Below, in pieces: positions 1 through 5,841 of a stretch of DNA of 9,867 bases. The translations under genes were made by a program, and so were the position numbers. This DNA is from CAYUNT01 sp964446285 (GTDB lineage Bacteria; Sumerlaeota; Sumerlaeia; SLMS01; CAYUNT01). The stretch lies in contig CAYUNT010000172.1 in assembly GCA_964446285.1 (NCBI GenBank), positions 1 through 9,867 on the forward strand. Direction: 5' to 3'. A model generated the notes under the pieces. It was not told the DNA's origin, did no database searches, and saw only the letters and a list, made by a program, of their open reading frames with translations. Each line of letters starts with the position of its first letter. Position 1 is the stretch's first letter.

Positions 1-58
1 GGCCTTCATAGAAGGGCAAGCGAAGCGCCGCCCTGGGAAACCGAGACACCAACAACAT

Positions 59-109
59 AATCGCCTGGCGCGGTTTTCGCTCTTCTCGCGAAAACCGTGA
101 CAGGCGATT
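59..109. repeat. 51-nt near-perfect palindrome (hairpin)
   Basis: AATCGCCTG (59-67) pairs with CAGGCGATT (101-109), and CGGTTTTCGC (71-80) pairs with GCGAAAACCG (88-97). The loop is 7 nt (81-87). Of the three bases between the arms on each side, one pair is Watson-Crick and one is G-U, so the stem is about 22 bp with a single mismatch. No T-run follows on either strand, so a classical intrinsic terminator is not supported. It lies just downstream (minus-strand sense) of the point where AbiEii similarity ends, and the minus-strand frame stays open through it. It may be a small palindromic repeat element or an RNA hairpin. No second copy was found in this window. Confidence 0.6.
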
Positions 110-139
110 GGGAACAGAATCAAAGGAAAATGGTATGAT

Positions 140-233
140 AAGCAGCCGCCCAAAGTCTTCGCCCTTTTCGCGGGTAAGATTGAGAAGCCGCTGGCGCACA
201 GAAGCGGACAGGTTTGGGGCCAGGGGGCGTCAC
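140..233 (-). pseudogene. AbiEii-type toxin, 5' remnant, frameshifted and interrupted
   Basis: Directly after the antitoxin, the minus strand encodes NLSASVRQRLLNLTREKGED (first 20 residues, from about 214 down), followed by FGRLL. This matches the conserved N-terminus of AbiEii/AbiGii nucleotidyltransferase toxins as I recall it (NLAASVRQRLLN..., then GEDFQ..LTRYALERLLYRL). The expected start is the GTG at 233-231, which overlaps the antitoxin stop as GTGA. That GTG is one base out of frame with the conserved block; removing one C from the run of five C's near 223-227 would restore the frame. Similarity stops at about 140 and the TRYALERLLYRL segment is absent. The frame then stays open to the window edge through a palindrome. 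The shift and the interruption together suggest an inactive toxin. The rest of the gene, if any, would lie beyond position 1. Confidence 0.7.
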
Positions 234-856
234 TCCATCGCCTGAAGATAGGGCATGATCACCCGGGCAACCCGGCAGATCGCGGCAAAGCGGAGGAGTT
301 CCGTTCGCGTGAACTTTCGCTTCCGAAGGCCGTCGCGGAGCGCCTCCAGAGCCACGTCCAGACCGATCTTGTTCCGATACTTGAAACAGTCGGCCACCGT
401 TTTGGCGGCGCTGGTGATTCGCACATCGATCCCCTCGATCCGATGGAATTCAATCCCCTCCGAAAGGGCTTCCCCCGAAAAGCGCACAATGCGCAGCCGG
501 GGAGAATCCGCCGCCGGCTTTCTCGCCTTGGGAGCGATTGCCATCCAGACCTCGGGCGGGTTCTGGGTCCCCAGATCATGAAACTTCAGGGCCGTGAGCA
601 GACAGATGACTCCATGGGAGACTCGATGCGCCGCTTCCGCCAGTGAATGGTTTTCCGTCAGGGCGGCTTTTGAGGAAATGTAAAGCCCCCTTCCGGTTCG
701 CACGAGCACTCCCTGGCCACACAGACGCCGGATGGATTCCGAATGAAATCCTCGGGCCGTCAGGTCTCTCGAACGCAGGACTCCCTTCGTGCGGGCGAGG
801 GAGGCGAGGGAGGCGAGGGAGGGGACTTTCTGGTCGTGGGTCGGTTTTCTGGACAT
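230..856 (-). CDS. AbiEi-family antitoxin / transcriptional regulator (type IV TA)
   Basis: This 208-aa protein has the layout of AbiEi antitoxins. An N-terminal winged helix spans about residues 17-60, with the wing signature VRTGRGLYI at 52-60. A C-terminal domain follows, with the family-like blocks ITSAAKTVADCFKYRNKIGL (147-166) and a closing RVARVIMPYL. AbiEi proteins neutralise the AbiEii nucleotidyltransferase toxin and repress their own promoter by binding inverted repeats. The next frame downstream encodes only a broken AbiEii start, so this is probably an orphan antitoxin or regulator. Residues 13-21 (SLASLASLA) are coded by three copies of a 9-bp repeat, a likely recent expansion. 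The ATG at 856 has only a weak, distant GGAAG upstream, so a start after the repeat is possible. The family call is firm; the start is not. Confidence 0.85.
   Translation of the reverse strand: MSRKPTHDQKVPSLASLASLARTKGVLRSRDLTARGFHSESIRRLCGQGVLVRTGRGLYISSKAALTENHSLAEAAHRVSHGVICLLTALKFHDLGTQNPPEVWMAIAPKARKPAADSPRLRIVRFSGEALSEGIEFHRIEGIDVRITSAAKTVADCFKYRNKIGLDVALEALRDGLRKRKFTRTELLRFAAICRVARVIMPYLQAME
794..820. repeat. 3 x 9-bp tandem repeat inside the AbiEi gene
   Basis: Three exact copies of GGCGAGGGA on the plus strand. Read on the minus strand within the antitoxin gene they give SLA-SLA-SLA at residues 13-21. The 9-bp unit keeps the frame, so copy-number change would alter only the length of the N-terminal extension before the winged helix. 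Confidence 0.85.
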
Positions 857-1023
857 GGGAGGCAGACTTCCGTCGGAACATCTTCACATCTACCTACACT
901 TCCACACGTCGCGGGGGCGGAAGTCAACAGGAAGTCGTCGGATGGCGTTCTCCGAAGTCGGCCTAATGCAAGGGGAGCAGGCCATGCAGGTTTCCTTTCC
1001 GCATATAGCCGCCTTCAGGATAT

Positions 1024-1073
1024 GGAATGCGGGGGGAATGCGGGGACGGGAATGCGGGGACAGCAACCGCATT
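1024..1073. repeat. Triple GGAATGCGGGG repeat ending in a hairpin
   Basis: GGAATGCGGGG starts at 1024, 1035 and 1049, and the last two copies continue with AC. The third copy supplies the left arm of a hairpin: AATGCGG (1051-1057) pairs with CCGCATT (1067-1073) across a 9-nt loop. Short hairpins beside a GGGGACA-type motif resemble sequences often found near REP-associated tyrosine transposases. No transposase gene is present, so that link is inference. Confidence 0.65.
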
Positions 1074-1477
1074 AAAACGATGCATGCTTTCTTCTGCAAA
1101 TAAATGGGCGCCAGCGCGGGTGTTACCCAAGCATAACCAAATCCAGCGCTGTGTTAATCGTGTCCACGCGCTTGTGGATCAGATGCGCAACGGCCAGGAG
1201 AAAGAAGCGCTGCCCACACTGGAGGGTCTTTGGGCGAACCTCAAGGCGAAGCCTGGCGAAATGATGGCTGGGACGCCTCGTGGGAGAACGCGGCGTAACA
1301 GCGCCACGATGCGCCTCGATAAACAAACCGGTTTGCCTGGCGTCTCAAGGCGCGATGCGAGCGCAGAGCTCCTTCCTTGATTTCCACCCCAGTGCGCTCG
1401 TATTGGCTTGTGTGAAAGCGGCGTTTGCCCCCAGGAACTGTTCAAAGTTGCTGGTGGCGCGGGCATCTTGCACGTGA

Positions 1478-1511
1478 TTCCGGTGGCTTGGGCGTCTCGC
1501 CCAAGTTTTTT
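1478..1511 (+). terminator. Intrinsic-terminator-like hairpin within dispersed palindromic repeat (copy 1)
   Basis: CTTGGGCG (1487-1494) and CGCCCAAG (1498-1505) form a perfect 8-bp stem with a 3-nt loop, followed at once by six T's (1506-1511). This is the layout of a plus-strand Rho-independent terminator. The 28 bases at 1478-1505 recur at 9019-9046 with one difference, so the hairpin belongs to a dispersed repeat. The flanking sequence from about 1453 may also be part of it, since its minus strand reads HVQDARAT, a peptide I have often seen in repeat-derived predicted proteins. No upstream plus-strand gene is visible for it to terminate, but it would shield the GT87 gene from read-through. 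Confidence 0.6.
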
Positions 1512-1588
1512 CCCGCACTTGAAACCGTTCCTGGCGTTGCCCCGAGCCTGATGGCTCGCGAGCGATTTCCGAGAGGACCTTCACGCGC

Positions 1589-3091
1589 TTGGACAAAACG
1601 AATCTCCGATTGAGAATCATTGCCTGGGTTGCGGTTGGCGTTCTCACGGCGCTGTATGCCAGCCGCCACGTCGCCATCTATATGGCCGAACCGGGACGCC
1701 TCCACGCCAACGATTTCAAACATTTATATTTGGGGGCGGTGTTTGTCGGCGCGGGCGGAAATCCCTACGATGACAGCGAATTCCTCCACGCCGCCACGGC
1801 CCTTTCGCGCCAGGACCCGCGTTTTCGCTCCATTTTGCCTTATGTATATCTTCCCTTCACGGGAATTGTGCTGCTTCCGCTCACGTGGCTGCCTCGATTT
1901 GGCGACGCCGTGTGGGCCTGGTTTTGGATTAATCAGATTTTGTTTTTGGGCGGGGGCTGGCTAGCGGCGCGCGCCGTGGGGCTGCCGAGGCGGAGCGCCG
2001 TTTTGGCGCTGGTTCTGTTTTTGCTCGTATGGAACCAGCCGCTCGACCGCACCCTCACCGCAGGCCAGCTCAATGCGGTGCTATTATTCGCCTACGCGCT
2101 TGTCTTGTGGATGACTCCCCGCGCTCCCGCCTGGGCCACTGGCGCGGCAGCCGCGTTCGCCGCCATGTTCAAACTCAGCCCGGGAATTCTTTTCTTCTGG
2201 TTTCTCGCCGAACGCCGCCGCCGCGAAGCCGCCTGGATGGCCGTTTTCTGCCTGTTGTTTCTGGCCGCTTCGTTTCCGCTGGCCGGTCCGCGCACGCACG
2301 CAGCCTTCCTGCCCGTTTTGCGCGAGATGGGTTATGGAAAATCCACTTGGGCGGCGCACGGACAGCATTTCTTTCGCGATCCTTACAATCAGAGCATGAA
2401 TTCCTTTTATCATCATGCCTTTGCGAAGTATCAGCCTCCGGCCGGCCTTCCTGGCGACGGCATTCGTCCCTGGGCGGACTTGGGTGTGCGCGCGGCGAAT
2501 ACGTTCACGATCCTCGACACTCTGGCGCTTGTCCTGGCGGCGGCGTGGCTGGTCTGGCCTTTCCCGCAGGCGCGCAAAACCACAAAAGACACTGCCAGCG
2601 CCAATGAAGCCCCTGCCTCTGCTGGCGATCCCAAGGGTCATTCCACTTCTGATGCAGACAATCCACAACTCACCACTCACCACTCACCACTCACAACCCA
2701 CAACCCACAACTCACAACCCACAACTCCCCTTCTCTTCTCCCGCTCGATTCCGTCATGCGCTATGCGATGTTTGTCACGCTATCGCTGCTGATCCCCAGC
2801 CTGATGTGGGATCATTACGTGGTGCAGTTGGTCATTGTGTATTTGGCTCTGGCGCGGCTCTTTGTGGAGCGGCGCGTGGGGTTGGGACCGCAACTCATCT
2901 GGGCGGCCATTATCATCGTCAACGGATCAGGCATCGCCCTGGACGCCCCGGAATTCCAATCGGGAGCGGGGATTCTCGCGATGTCCACGAAATTGTGGGC
3001 TACGCTTGCCGTCTGGTTTCTTGTGGCGTGGAGCCTGCTGCGCCTGCGCCAGGAAAAGCGCGAAAGCGCGGCGGGCGAACCGCCAATCTGA
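1589..3091 (+). CDS. GT87 / DUF2029 family polytopic membrane glycosyltransferase
   Basis: This 500-aa protein has around ten hydrophobic segments and matches the GT87 (PimE-like) layout. The first TM is at about 8-30. A long external loop follows with the acidic NDFKHLYLGA motif, where D42 is the likely catalytic Asp by analogy with PimE, and GGNPYDD at 56-62. Further family-like blocks are FKLSPGILFFWFLAERRRRE (194-213), NQSMNSFYHHAF (267-278) and MWDHYVVQL (406-414). Relatives move mannose or similar sugars from polyprenyl-phosphate carriers onto lipids or glycans outside the membrane; the substrate here is unknown. A Thr/His/Pro-rich loop (about 329-381) includes nine tandem heptamers. 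The start is a TTG, chosen because it sits just before TM1 with GAGAGGA at 1571-1577; the ATG at 1681 would remove TM1. It has no co-directional partner. Confidence 0.85.
   Translation: MDKTNLRLRIIAWVAVGVLTALYASRHVAIYMAEPGRLHANDFKHLYLGAVFVGAGGNPYDDSEFLHAATALSRQDPRFRSILPYVYLPFTGIVLLPLTWLPRFGDAVWAWFWINQILFLGGGWLAARAVGLPRRSAVLALVLFLLVWNQPLDRTLTAGQLNAVLLFAYALVLWMTPRAPAWATGAAAAFAAMFKLSPGILFFWFLAERRRREAAWMAVFCLLFLAASFPLAGPRTHAAFLPVLREMGYGKSTWAAHGQHFFRDPYNQSMNSFYHHAFAKYQPPAGLPGDGIRPWADLGVRAANTFTILDTLALVLAAAWLVWPFPQARKTTKDTASANEAPASAGDPKGHSTSDADNPQLTTHHSPLTTHNPQLTTHNSPSLLPLDSVMRYAMFVTLSLLIPSLMWDHYVVQLVIVYLALARLFVERRVGLGPQLIWAAIIIVNGSGIALDAPEFQSGAGILAMSTKLWATLAVWFLVAWSLLRLRQEKRESAAGEPPI
2664..2726 (+). 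repeat. 9 x 7-bp tandem repeat (CAC[AC]AC[CT]) in the GT87 gene
   Basis: Nine uninterrupted heptamers alternate among CACAACT, CACCACT and CACAACC. The 63-bp total equals 21 codons, so the frame is kept only because the copy number is a multiple of three. The array encodes the LTTHHSPLTTHNPQLTTHNS stretch in a loop before the final TM cluster. Gain or loss of one or two units would shift the frame and remove the C-terminal membrane segments. Confidence 0.9.
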
Positions 3092-3093
3092 CG

Positions 3094-3120
3094 AATTGCC
3101 AATCAGACGGATTGGTAATT
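3094..3120. terminator. Hairpin between convergent genes, possible bidirectional terminator
   Basis: AATTGCCAATC (3094-3104) pairs with GATTGGTAATT (3110-3120) over a 5-nt loop, giving 11 pairs with one G-U. It starts 3 bases after the GT87 stop, in the 120-bp gap before the converging M29 gene end. There is no long T-run on either side, so termination efficiency is uncertain; position is the main support. An extra CCAATC lies just upstream at 3083. A second small hairpin, TCGCG/CGCGA (3178-3193), is nearer the peptidase end. Confidence 0.5.
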
Positions 3121-3211
3121 GTGCGGCGGCCGGATCAACGCTGGAATAATAGCGCTGCGAACTTCTCTTCTTTAACTTCGCGTCTTTTCGCGATTAAATT
3201 CTTTCCCGGAT

Positions 3212-4345
3212 TTACTCCTCGGGCGAAAAGCGATCGGGATTGAGGGCCTGCAAATCCTCGGGGACAAACAAGCCATCGCGGCGGATCACTTCGCCGTCGA
3301 GTTCGATTGTTCCGCCGCCATAATCCTTGCGCTGGATTTGAACCAGGTCCCAATGCAGAGCCGAATGATTTCCATTGGGCGCGTCGTCATAGGAATTGCC
3401 CAGCGCGAGATGCCAGGAACCACTGATCTTTTCGTCAAAAAGGATGTCGCGCATTGGTTTGAGAACGAACGGGTGGAATGCGATGGACCACTCGCCGGCA
3501 TAGCGCGCGCCTTTGTCGCGGTCGAGCATCCGTTCCAACTCCGCCGTGTTTCCGCCGCCGTCGGAGCATTCGACAACGCGGCCCCTGTGGAACATCAGGC
3601 GGATGTTCTCGAACGGGCGGCCCTCATAGATCGTCGGCGTGTTGAAAAACACATGGCCCTCGATGGATTCTCGAACGGGCGCCGTGTAGCACTCGCCGTC
3701 GGGGATGTTTTTTTCTCCAGCGCAAGGGACCACCGGGATATTCTGTATGGAAAAGCGCAAATCGGTTTCCGGCCCCGTAATGCGAACCTTGTCTGCCCGG
3801 GCCATGCGCGCAACCAGCGGCTTGAGGGCCTTCGCCATTTTCCGGTAGTCCACCGTGCAGACGCGGAAATAATAATCCTCGAATGCCTCGGTCGAGATAT
3901 TGGCCAATTGCGCCATGGCCGGATTGGGAAATCGCAAAACGCACCAGCGCGAGTGTTTTACGCGCTGCTCGAAGTGGACCGGTTTCACCACATTAGACAC
4001 ATAGCGATCGAGGCGCTCGCGCGGAGTGTCGGACAATTCGAAGGCGTTCTGCGTTCCCCGCACGCCAATATACGCCTGCGCCATCTTCATTTCGGCCAGT
4101 TGCACTTCGCCAAGGCGGCGCAGCTGCTCCTCGTTCGATTCAATAACGATGTCGCGTGTAAAATCGTGGTCGCCCAGCCGCAGCAGCGGCACGCCGCCCG
4201 CCCGAAGAACTTCACGCGAGATAATCCGGATCAACTCGCGCGTTTCGAGGCCGACGCCCTCCACCATGCAAACATCACCAGGTTGAATCTGCGTCGAGTG
4301 TTTAACAAGAATGCGAGCAAGCGCTTCATATCGCATATCACGCAT
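3212..4345 (-). CDS. M29-family metalloaminopeptidase (AmpS/aminopeptidase T type)
   Basis: The 377-aa product has the usual M29 length. M29 enzymes are two-metal, cytoplasmic exopeptidases that remove N-terminal amino acids. The C-terminal metal site is complete by spacing compared with AmpS: E218 (DGECYTAP), E285 (AGEWSIAFHP), H312 and Y319 (WHLALGNSYDD), and H331 and D333 (HSALHWDLV). The N-terminal half (1-200) is the family substrate-binding and dimer region. The frame stays open further upstream into the neighbouring gene, but the ATG at 4345 is clearly right: GGAGG (4357-4353) sits 7 bases before it and homology begins here. It is the last gene of the minus-strand series, 110 bp after the proline-rich membrane protein, with a GC-rich hairpin in that gap. 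Whether it is co-transcribed is unclear. Confidence 0.95.
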   Translation of the reverse strand: MRDMRYEALARILVKHSTQIQPGDVCMVEGVGLETRELIRIISREVLRAGGVPLLRLGDHDFTRDIVIESNEEQLRRLGEVQLAEMKMAQAYIGVRGTQNAFELSDTPRERLDRYVSNVVKPVHFEQRVKHSRWCVLRFPNPAMAQLANISTEAFEDYYFRVCTVDYRKMAKALKPLVARMARADKVRITGPETDLRFSIQNIPVVPCAGEKNIPDGECYTAPVRESIEGHVFFNTPTIYEGRPFENIRLMFHRGRVVECSDGGGNTAELERMLDRDKGARYAGEWSIAFHPFVLKPMRDILFDEKISGSWHLALGNSYDDAPNGNHSALHWDLVQIQRKDYGGGTIELDGEVIRRDGLFVPEDLQALNPDRFSPEE

Positions 4346-4397
4346 GGAATTGCCTCCGTGAGTTCTGTGCCAATCAGAGATTGCGTCCGGGGCGCTT

Positions 4398-4438
4398 GCG
4401 GGCGGCGCGCCCGGGAAAGGGAGGGCCGCCGCGCCCGC
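4398..4438. other. GC-rich hairpin in the gap before the M29 gene
   Basis: GCGGGCG (4398-4404) pairs perfectly with CGCCCGC (4432-4438), and the interior can add further G-C pairs (CCC near 4410 with GGG near 4420). No T-run follows in the minus direction. It lies about 50 bases before the peptidase start, between two co-directional genes. It could be an RNA-processing or stability hairpin, or a weak pause site that lowers downstream expression. Confidence 0.45.
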
Positions 4439-4455
4439 AGCCTCTCTTGTTCTCC

Positions 4456-5841
4456 TCACTGCCCGCCGCCGCCGCCGATCCGAAGCCCCGGCCCCCAGAC
4501 ACCGCGCCCGGGGTCCTCCTGTTCCCTGACCGGCGCGAAAACAAACCAGATATCGCCGCCGCTCACAAGGCCGTTTGTGGGATCCCATCGCAGGCGCAGA
4601 AGCGTATCGCGCGAGGCCGCCGAACCGGGGACAAAATCCCGCTCGGGATCGATTTGATATTCGCCGTCCGGACCGGGACTCATGATTATCGCCGTATTGG
4701 GGTGAGCGGGCGCGCTTGCCGCCGTGCCCGCCGCCGCCCCCGAGTCGGGGCAATAATATGAATACGTAGCAAAGACAGAAGAGGCGAAGGGGTCTCGCAA
4801 GTAATGGTCGAGGATGGGCACGGGAGTAGTCAGGGCGTTGAATTTGTCGTAGGCGAATTGGTGTATCCGGAAGGTGGGAATCTGGAACGAGGAACTGGTG
4901 GGGGGAACGCGCTTGTTGGCGCCGAGATTGCCGCGCGACCACGGCGGCAGTTGTCCATTCAAAGACCCATAACGTCTGAACGCCTTGTCCATAAGGCGGA
5001 AATCGAAGTCAATTAATGTTAGGATTTCGGCATCTGGCTTTTTGGCGGCTGTTTGATTCAACAGGGGATCGAGCGGCGCAAGCAAGTTGGCTGTTTTCGT
5101 ATATGCAGTATAATGAATCACCGAAAATAATATGGCCAGCGCCACGCCCGCCCCAGAGAGCGCGCGCCCATTGGGAATTCCGGATCGAAAACTGGAATAC
5201 AGAGCATATATTCCAAGACAGCTGGATGCCACAGCCAGAAACAATCCGAACGGCGCCAGTGTATCCGCCATCCATGCGACGCTTATGCCGCCCGTGAACG
5301 CGAAGAAGCTAGACCATGGAACATAAGGTTCCAGGGCGATTTCCTGCGGAATGTCATTGTGTTTGACATAAATGCGTCTTGGGCCGCGCCGCAAGGCATC
5401 CGAACGCCTCGGGCGGTCCTTGGCGCCGGGAGGACGTTCTGGAGTCAGCGCGCGGCGGTTGCGCTCGGCAATTTCCTCCGACGTCCAGAAACTGCCGGGG
5501 GGGCGCCGGGGAGCGGCCTCTGGAAAAGGAGATGCAAAAGGAGAAGGCGGCAGGGAAGGCGGCGATTGCTGTGCGCCCGGGAAAGCGCCAGGCATTTGCG
5601 CGGGTGGCGCATTGTTCGGCTGGGTGGGCGGCGGTTGAGGCTGCTGCGGCTGAGGCTGTGGCGGCGCAAACGGCGAGTAACTTGGCGGAGCGGCCTGGGG
5701 GACGAGCGGCGGTTGAGAAGGGGTGCGGGCGGGCGGACCGAAAAAATCCGGCGGCGGCGGCGGGTTTTCCGTGCCGTCCGGAGGGCCATAACCGCCCGGC
5801 GGCGATTGAGGATTCATTTCTCCGCCTGCGCCGTGCGTCAT
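4456..5841 (-). CDS. Proline-rich three-TM protein with pseudopilin-like C-terminal domain
   Basis: The 461-aa protein has three parts. Residues 1-155 are a Pro/Gln/Ala-rich, probably disordered tail with a basic end (RPRRSDALRRGPRR). Residues 175-247 hold about three hydrophobic segments. Residues 250-461 form a soluble domain. The C-terminal half (about 340-432) has RDPFASSVFATYSYYCPD, MSPGPDGEYQID and RWDPTNGLVSGGDIW, which resembles the end of GspG/H-type pseudopilin-like proteins (a DPF block, then GPDG, then DPTNGTVS-GDI). The usual N-terminal pilin methylation helix is missing, so this is a multi-TM protein carrying that domain and not a pilin. Its ATG overlaps the LacI-type gene's stop as ATGA, so the two are coupled. 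A second start at residue 9 has GGCGGAG close upstream and is possible. Function is unknown; a cell-envelope or secretion-related role is inferred. Confidence 0.75.
   Translation of the reverse strand: MTHGAGGEMNPQSPPGGYGPPDGTENPPPPPDFFGPPARTPSQPPLVPQAAPPSYSPFAPPQPQPQQPQPPPTQPNNAPPAQMPGAFPGAQQSPPSLPPSPFASPFPEAAPRRPPGSFWTSEEIAERNRRALTPERPPGAKDRPRRSDALRRGPRRIYVKHNDIPQEIALEPYVPWSSFFAFTGGISVAWMADTLAPFGLFLAVASSCLGIYALYSSFRSGIPNGRALSGAGVALAILFSVIHYTAYTKTANLLAPLDPLLNQTAAKKPDAEILTLIDFDFRLMDKAFRRYGSLNGQLPPWSRGNLGANKRVPPTSSSFQIPTFRIHQFAYDKFNALTTPVPILDHYLRDPFASSVFATYSYYCPDSGAAAGTAASAPAHPNTAIIMSPGPDGEYQIDPERDFVPGSAASRDTLLRLRWDPTNGLVSGGDIWFVFAPVREQEDPGRGVWGPGLRIGGGGGQ

Larger units (their letters stand above)
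857..1588. other. 732-bp divergent intergenic region without a convincing gene
   Basis: This region separates the minus-strand antitoxin from the plus-strand GT87 gene. The short open frames on both strands overlap one another, have no ribosome binding site and match no family I recognise. One plus-strand frame (about 1110-1290) reads VNRVHALVDQMRNGQEKEAL and could be gene debris, but I cannot place it. Visible elements are GGAAGTC arms near 865-936, a GGAATGCGGGG triple repeat (1024-1061), a perfect 12-bp palindrome CAAACCGGTTTG (1324-1335), the dispersed palindromic repeat with T-run (1478-1511), and a CGAGCC-TGAT-GGCTCG hairpin (1543-1558) just ahead of the GT87 start. Confidence 0.6.

Noticed and set aside
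1..60. Plus-strand frame open from the left edge to a TAA at 58-60, followed by the palindrome
   Set aside because: It could be the end of a gene with its terminator, but it is only 19 codons without a recognisable motif, and the palindrome has no T-run.
1324..1335. Perfect 12-bp palindrome CAAACCGGTTTG
   Set aside because: No nearby promoter or gene gives it a role. It may be a binding site but nothing supports a call.
1123..1380. Short frames on both strands in the AbiEi-GT87 gap
   Set aside because: Overlapping frames of 67 to 117 codons with no ribosome binding site or family match. They could be gene debris, but this cannot be shown by eye.
3338..4657. 439-codon plus-strand open frame opposite the M29 gene
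   Set aside because: Antisense to a peptidase with complete metal ligands. It has no recognisable domain and extends into a second unrelated gene.
4346..4942. N-terminal extension of the M29 frame to a 576-aa protein
   Set aside because: The extension overlaps the proline-rich protein gene in another frame. A strong GGAGG and the start of family similarity place the true start at 4345.
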